Below are positions 53,914 through 61,470 of a stretch of 64,000 nucleotides of DNA, in pieces (position 1 is the stretch's first letter; every line of letters starts with the position of its first letter). The stretch lies in NCBI RefSeq assembly GCF_027853245.1, contig NZ_JAPTZM010000003.1. One strand, 5' to 3'. The position numbers and the translations under genes were made by a program. Below the pieces are notes generated by a model that ran no database searches, had not been told where the DNA came from, and was given only the letters and a program-made list of their open reading frames with translations. The DNA comes from Atlantibacter subterraneus (GTDB lineage Bacteria; Pseudomonadota; Gammaproteobacteria; Enterobacterales; Enterobacteriaceae).

Positions 53914-55152
53914 TTACTCCTCTGGTTTATACGCTAATTCATAAAGCATCATGGCCAGGGTTTTTACCCCCAGCGCCAAATCGTTAATATCCGTTGCTTC
54001 TGCCGGGTTATGGCTGATGCCCTTAATACTCGGCATAAAAATCATGCAGGTTGGCACCGCCTCGGCAAATATCTGCGCATCATGACCCGCGCCGCTGTGC
54101 ATCATGCGATAGCAAATATCTTGCTGGCGGCACACGCGCTCAAGCTTTGACACCAGACCGGCATTCATCGGAATGGGGGCTTCATCCATCCACAAGTCGA
54201 TATCGATTTCGATATTCATCTCGCGGCAAATAGCCTGCATATCCCGTTCGAGTTGCCCGGTAAACGCGATCAGTTGTCGACCGTCAGTGTGGCGACAATC
54301 AATGGTAAACACCGTTTTGCCAGGTACCACGTTTACCGTGTTGGGCTGAGGCTCCACCTTACCGAAGGTCAACACCAACGGGTCTCCTGCCAGGCGAGCT
54401 TTGCCAATCGATTCCACGCAGATACGACTAAATGCCTGCACGGTATCGCGCCGATAGCTCATTGGCGTACTGCCCGCGTGATTGGATTCGCCGCTGAGCG
54501 TCACGGTATAACGGCGCTGCCCGACAATGGCGGTGACCACGCCAATCGACTGTTGGTTAGTTTCCAGTACCCGGCCTTGTTCGATATGCAGCTCGATAAA
54601 GGCTTTGATATCGTTACGCGGCTTCAGCGGCGCGTTCGGCAGGGTAAAGCCGCACTCCCGCATCGCATCCACAAAACGTATCCCCTGCGCATCGCAGATT
54701 TCGCGTACATCGTCCGGGTTGGCATGGCCGAGAATATTTTTGCTGCCCCAAAAAACATAGGGGAAACGGCTGCCTTCTTCTTCCGCCAGTGACACCACTT
54801 CCAGGGTACGTAAAGGGGCACCGTAAGTTTCATTGAGCCAGCGGATCGCTATCCACGCGGCCAGCGCGCCGAATTGGCCGTCAAGATTGCCACCGTTCAC
54901 CACGGTATCGATATGCGAACCGCTTAGCACCACCTCATCGGGATAACGGCTGCCTACTACGCGGCCAAACAGGTTTCCGACTGCGTCAAAATAAGTTTCG
55001 AAACCGCTTTGCGCCATCTGCTTGCGCAATTCACGTTGGGTTTCAAGCCAGGCGGGTGAATAGAGCAACCGGGTAATTCCGCCATCAGGATCGGCACCGA
55101 TTGCCGACAGCCAGGGCAGCTCACGGGCGACGGCGTCTTTAAAAACATTCAT
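53914..55152 (-). CDS. allC: Allantoate amidohydrolase AllC
   Basis: A 412-residue M20-family metallohydrolase (E. coli 411). It converts allantoate to (S)-ureidoglycine, CO2 and ammonia using Mn2+. Metal-site segments are SGSHIDTVVNGGNLDGQFG (His and Asp ligands), SLAEEEGSRFPY (catalytic Glu) and FIELHIEQGRVLE; HSGAGHDAQ lies near the C-terminus. GAGGCAAAACA precedes the ATG, 16 bp after allD. Confidence 0.95.
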   Translation of the reverse strand: MNVFKDAVARELPWLSAIGADPDGGITRLLYSPAWLETQRELRKQMAQSGFETYFDAVGNLFGRVVGSRYPDEVVLSGSHIDTVVNGGNLDGQFGALAAWIAIRWLNETYGAPLRTLEVVSLAEEEGSRFPYVFWGSKNILGHANPDDVREICDAQGIRFVDAMRECGFTLPNAPLKPRNDIKAFIELHIEQGRVLETNQQSIGVVTAIVGQRRYTVTLSGESNHAGSTPMSYRRDTVQAFSRICVESIGKARLAGDPLVLTFGKVEPQPNTVNVVPGKTVFTIDCRHTDGRQLIAFTGQLERDMQAICREMNIEIDIDLWMDEAPIPMNAGLVSKLERVCRQQDICYRMMHSGAGHDAQIFAEAVPTCMIFMPSIKGISHNPAEATDINDLALGVKTLAMMLYELAYKPEE

Positions 55153-55168
55153 TGTTTTGCCTCACTGT

Positions 55169-56218
55169 TTATTGTGCGAAAGGCGTCCCTGTTTGATAAG
55201 AACGGGTATATAACGCATCGGAAATTAAGTAGTCGTAAATTTCATCTACGACCTCTATACCGTTTTTAATCGATTCTTTTTCATATAAATCGAGGTTTTG
55301 TCCCGGATAATACACCTGGCTAAATCCCGGCGCGGGCGTGATGGCATTCAGTTCACGTAATGTGTCGCTGATATGGCGGCGGAACAGATCCTGGGCTGAG
55401 AAAAATGCCGGATTAATCACCAAATGCAGTTGGCCAAGATTGCGCCCGGCGGTTAAATCTTCATACATGGAACTGACATGCTTGCCGAAGGGTAAACCCA
55501 GCAGGATGCCAGACAGCATGTCGATCATCATCATCAGCCCATAACCTTTGGGGCCTGCGGCGGGAAGAAGCGCATTGACGGCAAACGGGTCGGTTGTCGG
55601 TTTGCCCTGGCTGTCTACGGCCCAGGTGTCGGGGATGGTTTCATGGCGGCTACGCGCATCAAGAATTTTTCCCCACGCCTGCACCGTGGTCGCCATATCA
55701 AACGTCACTATTTCATCGCCTTCGCCGGGAGCGGCAAAAGCGAGAGGGTTGGTGCCATAATAGATTTCAGCGCCACCGAACGGCACCACCATCGGGTCAG
55801 ACTGACACACCGATAACCCAATCAACCCCGCCCGGGCGGCTTGTTGCACGAACCAGGACAACGCGCCGCTGTGGCCCATTTGACGAATACCCACCACCGC
55901 CACGCCATTTTCCCGCGCCATGGTGATGGCGTGCTCCATGCCCAGCTTTGCTGCCACCTGGCCTGAGGCATTATCCGCATGTAACACGGCGCTGCACGGG
56001 CCGGTTTGTTCAAACCTGAACTCAGGGTGGCAGTTAGTGCCGCCGCGCGAGATGCGCTCCGCGTAGTATTCAACCCGCACGGCTCCGTGGGAGTGGATGC
56101 CTCTGGCATCAGCAAATACCAGCACCTCTGCGACGATAGCGGCATGTTCGTCCTGCAGACCAGCAGCCGTTAATTTTTTTTTAATTAGCTCGTGAAGTAT
56201 TTCCCGACTGACTTTCAT
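55169..56218 (-). CDS. allD: Ureidoglycolate dehydrogenase AllD
   Basis: A 349-residue NAD+-dependent enzyme of the malate/L-lactate dehydrogenase (Ldh_2) family, same length as E. coli AllD. It oxidises (S)-ureidoglycolate to oxalurate. It contains ADARGIHSHGAVRVEYYAERI near the N-terminus, MGHSGALSWFVQQAARAG with the catalytic His region, and GPKGYGLMMMIDMLSGILLG. First gene of the allDCE operon; AAGGAAGACAG precedes its ATG. Confidence 0.95.
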   Translation of the reverse strand: MKVSREILHELIKKKLTAAGLQDEHAAIVAEVLVFADARGIHSHGAVRVEYYAERISRGGTNCHPEFRFEQTGPCSAVLHADNASGQVAAKLGMEHAITMARENGVAVVGIRQMGHSGALSWFVQQAARAGLIGLSVCQSDPMVVPFGGAEIYYGTNPLAFAAPGEGDEIVTFDMATTVQAWGKILDARSRHETIPDTWAVDSQGKPTTDPFAVNALLPAAGPKGYGLMMMIDMLSGILLGLPFGKHVSSMYEDLTAGRNLGQLHLVINPAFFSAQDLFRRHISDTLRELNAITPAPGFSQVYYPGQNLDLYEKESIKNGIEVVDEIYDYLISDALYTRSYQTGTPFAQ

Positions 56219-56532
56219 CTGTCTTCCTTTTTTACGGTGAGAGCCTTAATAAGGCCAGCATACGTAATAAACTGACTGAAATTGTGATCCAGATAAATAA
56301 AGCGTCATCGTTAGAATTAATTTAATAATCGACCTGATTTCTGTAAGTAAATTTAATTAATCAACGCCTTTAAATAAATCGCTTCAATAAGGGATGGACT
56401 GTTTGAATTTATTTGTCAATCCGCCGGGTGTGATGACTGTCACCAAAAATAATAGTCTGGCGATTAGATTGATAAAAAGCCTGTCCGTGAATGAAATTTG
56501 TTTGCGGTATTTATGTTAATGAGGAATAGATA
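56219..56532. promoter_or_regulatory. Divergent allD-fdrA promoter region with CRP-like site
   Basis: This 314-bp AT-rich interval separates the two operons. TGTGATGACTGTCACC at 56429-56444 fits TGTGA-N6-TCACA with one mismatch. E. coli AllS acts near here on allD, but I cannot define its site. No AllR palindrome is present and no gene was seen. Confidence 0.6.
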
Positions 56533-58191
56533 ATGATTCATGCCTTTATTAAGAAAGGATGCTTCCAGGATTCCGTTAGCTTAATGATTATTTCTCGCCA
56601 GTTAAGTGAATCAGACGATGTGGATGATGTTTCTATCATGATGGGAACGCCAGCCAATAAGTCGCTGCTGGAGAATACCGGTTTTTGGCATCCGGACTTT
56701 TTAACTGCCACGCCAAACGACGTTTGCGTCGCTATTCGTACCCGCTATGACGATGGCGTAATGGTAGAGACGGTTCGCCAAAAGTTCGAAGAGGCGCTGA
56801 AGACGTTAGCGCAGGGCAACGCCAGCGGTAGCCGCCTCGTTCAGGCGCGCCGTTGGGAAAGCGCATGCCAAAAATTGCCTCAGGCCAATTTGTTGCTGAT
56901 TTCCGTGGCCGGGGAATACGCAGCGGAGCTGGCGCAGCAGGCGCTGGATAACGAAAAGAACGTCATGATTTTTTCCGATAACGTGCCGCTGGAACAGGAG
57001 ATCGCCTTAAAAACGGCGGCGCAAAAAAAGGGGCTTATTGTGATGGGGCCGGACTGCGGTACCGCAATCCTGGCCGGGACCCCGCTGGCTTTTGCCAATG
57101 TGATGCCCCAGGGCGATATTGGCGTTATTGGCGCATCGGGTACCGGTATTCAGGAGTTGATCTCCCAGATTGCTCTGGCGGGCGAGGGAATAACTCATGC
57201 CATCGGCCTCGGCGGGCGCGATCTGAGTGCTGAGGTCGGAGGAATTAGCGCATTAAGCGCGCTGGATATGCTGAAAGCCGATCCTGAAAGTCGCGTACTG
57301 GCTTTTGTCTCCAAACCTCCCGCTGATGCCGTGCGTCTCAGGATAATGGAGGCGATGCACGCCACCGGTAAGCCCATGGTCGCGCTATTTCTTGGGCACC
57401 CGGTAACACAGCGCCGGGTCGGTAATGTCTGGCTCGCCAGTACCCTCGACGAAGCCTCGCGCCTGGCGTGCCTGTTAGCCCGCGTAGCGCGCCGGAGTGC
57501 TGAGCTGTCCTGTATTCCCGGCGGGAAAATTTGTGGGCTGTATACCGGCGGTACGCTGGCCGCTGAAGCCGCGATGCTTCTGGCAGAACAGCTTGGCGTT
57601 ACGCTCAATCCAGCCCACCCACAAGGCACCATGCTGGAGGCCGATGGTCACCGGATCATCGATTTAGGGGATGATTTTTACACCGTCGGCAAACCCCATC
57701 CGATGATTGATCCCACCCAGCGTAATCACCTGATTGAAGGGCTGGCGCAGCGTCCAGAAATAGGGGTGCTGTTGCTGGACATCGTCATCGGTTATGGCGC
57801 TCAGGCCGATCCTGCAGGGGCGCTGGCCGCATCGCTGGAAATCTGCCGCCGCCGGGAAACGCCGCTCGCCATCATTGCAACCGTCACCGGTACTGAACAG
57901 GACCCTCAGGGCCGTTTGGCGCAAATCGCTGCGCTGCGCACTGCAGGGGTAACGGTGGTCGATAGCCTGGTTGAGGCCGTACTGCTGGCTTATTCATTGA
58001 TTCAGTCACCGCCAAAACCCTGCCATGCCGAACTGCCGGCGTTATTACAGCAGGTTTCGGTGATTAACGTCGGGCTGCGTAGCTTCGCGCAGGATCTTCA
58101 GAAGTCAGGTTGTCCGGTGGTTCATTACCAGTGGGGCCCCGTTGCGGGTGGCAACAAGAAACTGGCTCATCTATTAGCGCGTTTAAAATAA
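56533..58191 (+). CDS. fdrA: FdrA (AllF), oxamate carbamoyltransferase subunit
   Basis: A 552-residue protein (E. coli FdrA 555) of the acyl-CoA synthetase/succinyl-CoA-ligase-like family, with a nucleotide- or CoA-binding fold at GDIGVIGASGTGIQELISQIALAGEGI and a second ligase-like segment CGLYTGGTLAAEAAMLL. fdrA, ylbE and ylbF (allFGH) have been reported to encode the oxamic transcarbamylase that splits oxalurate into oxamate and carbamoyl phosphate. TGAGGAATAGATA precedes the ATG. Heads the fdrA-ylbE-allK group. Confidence 0.92.
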   Translation: MIHAFIKKGCFQDSVSLMIISRQLSESDDVDDVSIMMGTPANKSLLENTGFWHPDFLTATPNDVCVAIRTRYDDGVMVETVRQKFEEALKTLAQGNASGSRLVQARRWESACQKLPQANLLLISVAGEYAAELAQQALDNEKNVMIFSDNVPLEQEIALKTAAQKKGLIVMGPDCGTAILAGTPLAFANVMPQGDIGVIGASGTGIQELISQIALAGEGITHAIGLGGRDLSAEVGGISALSALDMLKADPESRVLAFVSKPPADAVRLRIMEAMHATGKPMVALFLGHPVTQRRVGNVWLASTLDEASRLACLLARVARRSAELSCIPGGKICGLYTGGTLAAEAAMLLAEQLGVTLNPAHPQGTMLEADGHRIIDLGDDFYTVGKPHPMIDPTQRNHLIEGLAQRPEIGVLLLDIVIGYGAQADPAGALAASLEICRRRETPLAIIATVTGTEQDPQGRLAQIAALRTAGVTVVDSLVEAVLLAYSLIQSPPKPCHAELPALLQQVSVINVGLRSFAQDLQKSGCPVVHYQWGPVAGGNKKLAHLLARLK

Positions 58192-58200
58192 GAGGTTGAT

Positions 58201-59460
58201 ATGTACACATCTGTTGCACTTGCCAATGCTGCTGTAATTGAAAAAATTCGCAACGCCCGTCCTCACTGGCTGGATGTTCAACCCGCAGGTTGCGTCATAG
58301 ACGATCTTAATCAGGGAATGACGCTGCTGCACGCCGGCCCGCCGCTACGCTGGGACGAGATGACCGGCCCGATGCAGGGAGCCTGCGTGGGTGCCTGCCT
58401 GTTCGAAGGATGGGCAAACGATGAAACTACGGCCCGCCGTCTGCTGGATAACGGCAACGTGCGGTTCGTGCCTTGCCATCATGTTAATGCCGTCGGGCCT
58501 ATGGGAGGGATCACCTCGGCCAGTATGCCGGTACTGGTGGTTAAAAACCTGACTGACGGGAATTACGCCTACTGCAACCTGAATGAAGGTATAGGCAAAG
58601 TGATGCGCTTTGGCGCTTATGGCGAGGACGTTCAGCAACGCCTGCGCTGGATGCGCGACGTCCTGTCGCCGGTACTGAGTATGGCGCTGGGCACCCTGGA
58701 AGAGGGGCTCGATCTGGGTGCGATGATGGCGCAAGGCATTACCATGGGAGATGAATTTCATCAGCGCAATATTGCGACCTCCGCGCTGCTCATGCGCACC
58801 CTGGCTCCCATTATTGTGCGCCTGGATTGCCCGCGCCAACAGTTAGCCGAGGTGCTGGATTTCCTCAAAGTCACCGACCAGTTTTTCCTCAATATTGCGA
58901 TGGCCTACTGCAAAGCGGCGATGGACGCGGGCGCGCAAGTCAAAGCCGGTAGCGTGGTCACGGCGATGACCCGCAACGGAAAAATGTTTGGCATTCGCGT
59001 CAGCGGCCTGGGCGATCGCTGGTTTACTGCGCCGGTGAATATGCCGCAAGGTCTTTTTTTCACCGGTTATTCCCAGCAACAGGCGAATCCTGACATGGGA
59101 GACAGCGCCATAACCGAAGCGTTTGGCATCGGCGGCGCGGCGATGATTGCCGCGCCGGGGGTGACGCGTTTTGTTGGCGCTGGAGGAATAGATGCCGCGC
59201 AAAGCGTTTCTGACGAGATGGCGGAAATCTACCTGGATCGCAATAGTCAGCTCGCCATTCCAGGATGGGATTTCCAGGGAGCCTGTCTGGGCCTGGACAT
59301 TCGCCGCGTCGTTGAAACCGGCATTACGCCGCTTATCAACACCGGTATCGCCCATCAGCAAGCGGGTATCGGCCAGATTGGCGCGGGCACCGTACGTGCG
59401 CCGCTGGCCTGTTTTGAACAGGCGCTGGAAGCGCTTGGCGAGTCGATGAGTATCTACTGA
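58201..59460 (+). CDS. ylbE: YlbE (AllG), DUF1116 protein
   Basis: A 419-residue DUF1116 protein, intact here. It carries the blocks MTGPMQGACVGACLFEGWA, HHVNAVGPMGGITSASMPV and the C-terminal GIAHQQAGIGQIGAGTVRAP. It is thought to be a subunit of oxamate carbamoyltransferase with FdrA and YlbF. It starts 9 bp after fdrA with AAGAGGTTGAT as ribosome site. In E. coli ylbF follows directly; here the gene is followed by a strong terminator instead. Confidence 0.92.
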   Translation: MYTSVALANAAVIEKIRNARPHWLDVQPAGCVIDDLNQGMTLLHAGPPLRWDEMTGPMQGACVGACLFEGWANDETTARRLLDNGNVRFVPCHHVNAVGPMGGITSASMPVLVVKNLTDGNYAYCNLNEGIGKVMRFGAYGEDVQQRLRWMRDVLSPVLSMALGTLEEGLDLGAMMAQGITMGDEFHQRNIATSALLMRTLAPIIVRLDCPRQQLAEVLDFLKVTDQFFLNIAMAYCKAAMDAGAQVKAGSVVTAMTRNGKMFGIRVSGLGDRWFTAPVNMPQGLFFTGYSQQQANPDMGDSAITEAFGIGGAAMIAAPGVTRFVGAGGIDAAQSVSDEMAEIYLDRNSQLAIPGWDFQGACLGLDIRRVVETGITPLINTGIAHQQAGIGQIGAGTVRAPLACFEQALEALGESMSIY

Positions 59461-59474
59461 TGACACCAGCCTTC

Positions 59475-59500
59475 CGGGCGCAGCCGCTGCGCCCGTTTTT
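59475..59500 (+). terminator. Strong terminator after ylbE, at the place of ylbF
   Basis: CGGGCGCAG and CTGCGCCCG form a perfect 9-bp stem with a 3-base loop followed by five Ts, 27 bp before the allK ATG. Confidence 0.9.
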
Positions 59501-59527
59501 CTCTCATTCATTTAACAAGGATCGCGG

Positions 59528-60427
59528 ATGAAAACATTGGTTATTGCACTCGGCGGCAACGCGCTGCTTCAGCGTGGAGAAGCGCTGACATGGGAAAATC
59601 AATACCGCAATATTGATAAAGTTGCCGCATCGCTTGGTCGGTTAGCGCAAAAATACCGCCTGGCGTTAGTTCACGGTAACGGCCCGCAGGTGGGGATGCT
59701 GGCGTTACAAAATGCCCAATGCCAGCACGCGGAACCCTGGCCGTTGGATGTACTGGTTGCGGAAAGCCAGGGCATGATTGGCTATATGCTGGCACAGCGC
59801 CTGGCGGCCCAGCCGGGCATGCCGAACATCACCACCGTGTTGACGCGTATTGAAATCGACCCCAACGATCCCGCCTTTGACGATCCGGGGAAATTTATCG
59901 GTCCGGTATACGCCCGGGAGCAGCAGGATGAACTGGAGCAGCGCTACGGCTGGCAAATGAAAACCGATGGCCACTGGGTGCGTCGGGTTGTCCCTTCGCC
60001 GCGCCCGAAAAAAATCCTCGACAGTGATGCCATCAAGCAACTTCTGGAAAGCAAGCATATGGTGGTGTGTTGCGGGGGTGGCGGTATTCCCGTGGCAAAC
60101 GGCGCGCACACCGAAGCGGTCATCGATAAGGATCTTGCCGCAGCGTTACTGGCGCAGCAGTTGAATGCCGACGGGCTGATTATTCTCACCGATGCGGACG
60201 CGGTATATGCGCACTGGGGTACCGAAAAACAATACGCTATTCGGGCGGCGACGCCGGAGCAACTTGCGCCGCTTGCCAAAAATGACGGTTCGATGGGGCC
60301 AAAAGTGGCCGCTGTCAGCGATTTTGTCCGCAGCCAAAAGAAAAGTGCCTGGATTGGCGCGCTGGATCAAATCGATTTGATTCTCGCAGGGCGGGCGGGA
60401 ACCTGTATTCGTTATGCCCCTGATTAA
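59528..60427 (+). CDS. allK: Catabolic carbamate kinase AllK (YbcF)
   Basis: A 299-residue amino-acid-kinase-family enzyme (E. coli YbcF 297). It uses carbamoyl phosphate and ADP to make ATP, ammonia and CO2, the energy-yielding end of allantoin fermentation. Motifs: VIALGGNALLQRG at residues 5-17, LVHGNGPQVGMLA, VVCCGGGGIPV and LTDADAVY. ACAAGGATCGCGG precedes the ATG. Only 27 bp separate it from the terminator after ylbE, so it may depend on read-through. Confidence 0.94.
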   Translation: MKTLVIALGGNALLQRGEALTWENQYRNIDKVAASLGRLAQKYRLALVHGNGPQVGMLALQNAQCQHAEPWPLDVLVAESQGMIGYMLAQRLAAQPGMPNITTVLTRIEIDPNDPAFDDPGKFIGPVYAREQQDELEQRYGWQMKTDGHWVRRVVPSPRPKKILDSDAIKQLLESKHMVVCCGGGGIPVANGAHTEAVIDKDLAAALLAQQLNADGLIILTDADAVYAHWGTEKQYAIRAATPEQLAPLAKNDGSMGPKVAAVSDFVRSQKKSAWIGALDQIDLILAGRAGTCIRYAPD

Positions 60428-60518
60428 CGGCGTAAGCAGGCCAGCGGAGCGGGCAAATGCGCCGCTCCGCTCCTCGTCATCGCTTGCTTTTAAAAAGGTG
60501 CTTCCTTATCCTTCATGC

Positions 60519-60597
60519 GTAATTTGACTCGGGGTGCCCTGCATCAAAGAAGGCTGAGAAATACCCGTACCACCTGATCTGGATAATGCCAGCGTAG
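60519..60597 (+). repeat. Left 79-bp direct repeat: duplicated 5' part of the TPP riboswitch (R1)
   Basis: This copy is identical to 63229-63307 except G instead of T at 60541. It contains the THI-box core (GACTCGGGGTGCCC, AAGGCTGAGAAATACCCG, ACCTGATCTGGATAATGCCAGCGTAG). The similarity stops right after GCGTAG, where the full riboswitch continues GGGAAGTC and here reads TTTTGGGGGC, so the 3' strand of helix P1 and the expression platform are missing. A weak promoter-like pair TTGCTT-17-TATCCT (60484-60512) lies just upstream. No thiamine gene follows. Confidence 0.92.
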
Positions 60598-60602
60598 TTT
60601 TG

Positions 60603-60692
60603 GGGGCATCAACGGATGTAAAAGCAGTCACCAGGCAGGATATTAAGCAGGTGACAGAAGTTGTAGAAAACCTGCCTAAGCAGGTTGTTTGA
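60603..60692 (+). pseudogene. Possible 3' end of a lost gene at the islet's left edge
   Basis: Right after repeat R1 an open frame without a start ends in DIKQVTEVVENLPKQVV and a TGA at 60690. The residue composition looks coding (charged, amphipathic) and the frame is closed upstream by a stop inside the riboswitch repeat. It may be the tail of a gene cut by the insertion or recombination. Not identified; the piece is short and could be chance. Confidence 0.3.
60669..60686 (-). terminator. Hairpin terminator of the islet's small gene
   Basis: AACCTGC and GCAGGTT pair around a 4-base loop; on the minus strand it is followed by TTCT after a TT, giving a T-rich tail just past the stop at 60701. 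Confidence 0.6.
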
Positions 60693-60700
60693 ATAATTGT

Positions 60701-61192
60701 TTAACCAACTTTAACCGCGCACCCGCTAACAGTGGATGGAGTGATCATATATTCCTTTTGTGCGTATTGATCAGGCTTCCATATCACGTTAGCAACGTTA
60801 GCCCCGTCAACCTGGAATTGCACATACCCGCTACCCTGCTGGAAGGTGTAAAATGTTTCGCTACCCTCTGTAGACTTATGTACCTTGCCACTTATCTTCT
60901 CGCTTCCTTCATCCTCTTTAGGCTGGTCTAACGCATACAGCTTAGCCCTTCCTTTGTTGAATTGAATGAAGAAGCCGATAGCGCCAGATTGTGTATGGTG
61001 GTTACTTCCCCGTATGGCGATGTTATCCCTACAACCGATCTCACCTTTAGCCAAAAGCTTAGCAACGTCGATAGGAGGTGTAACAGGTGTGCTAACATCG
61101 CTGCTATTGCTATGACTTCCACCGACGAAATAAAACACTATTACAGCAAACAGAATCACACCTAAACAGCCATTGCCTTTTTTAGCAGCCAC
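60701..61192 (-). CDS. Small membrane-anchored protein of unknown function
   Basis: A 163-residue product that I do not recognise. It starts with GTG, has a short lysine/glycine head (MAAKKGNGCLG) and one hydrophobic helix at about residues 9-24, followed by a Ser/Pro/Thr linker and a soluble domain of about 115 residues with two cysteines (IGCRDN and SGCAVKVG) that could pair if the domain is periplasmic. Base composition is AT-rich like its neighbour. It is convergent with nothing and has a hairpin terminator. The ribosome site (GAGTG) is weak. Confidence 0.7.
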   Translation of the reverse strand: MAAKKGNGCLGVILFAVIVFYFVGGSHSNSSDVSTPVTPPIDVAKLLAKGEIGCRDNIAIRGSNHHTQSGAIGFFIQFNKGRAKLYALDQPKEDEGSEKISGKVHKSTEGSETFYTFQQGSGYVQFQVDGANVANVIWKPDQYAQKEYMITPSTVSGCAVKVG

Positions 61193-61420
61193 GATTATTT
61201 ACACTCATGATTAACTTGGTTTATCAGATAAATGATCTCACCATTTGCAGGATCAAGATATATTTTCTAAGCAGATAATCCCTGCTAAGTGAGTGATTTT
61301 CATTTTTTAAAATCTTTCAATAAAGAAAAAATTTCAACTATTTTAAAATTTGGATACAACGTAGCATCCGGCCAAAACAATATGATAATTTTTTCAAATT
61401 TACCGATAAGAGAATAATAA

Positions 61421-61452
61421 ATTTTAACAAAACTCCCTCGTCAGTGAAGGAG
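61421..61452 (-). terminator. Terminator of the autotransporter gene
   Basis: On the minus strand CTCCTTC-ACTGAC-GAGGGAG (7 pairs, one G-T) is followed by TTTTGTT, about 20 bp past the stop at 61471. Confidence 0.65.
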
Positions 61453-61470
61453 CAGAATTAAAATTAGTAA

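Noticed and set aside
58843..59511. 222-codon open frame antisense to ylbE
   Set aside because: Considered as a possible displaced ylbF, but it shows no YlbF/DUF2877 pattern and mirrors ylbE codons.
60440..60470. GC-rich hairpin after allK as a terminator
   Set aside because: The stem GGAGCGG/CCGCTCC is clear, but no T run follows, so its role is uncertain.
60519..60700. R1 as a fully working riboswitch of a thiamine gene
   Set aside because: The 3' P1 strand and platform are missing, and no thiamine gene follows; only an AT-rich islet with minus-strand genes lies downstream.
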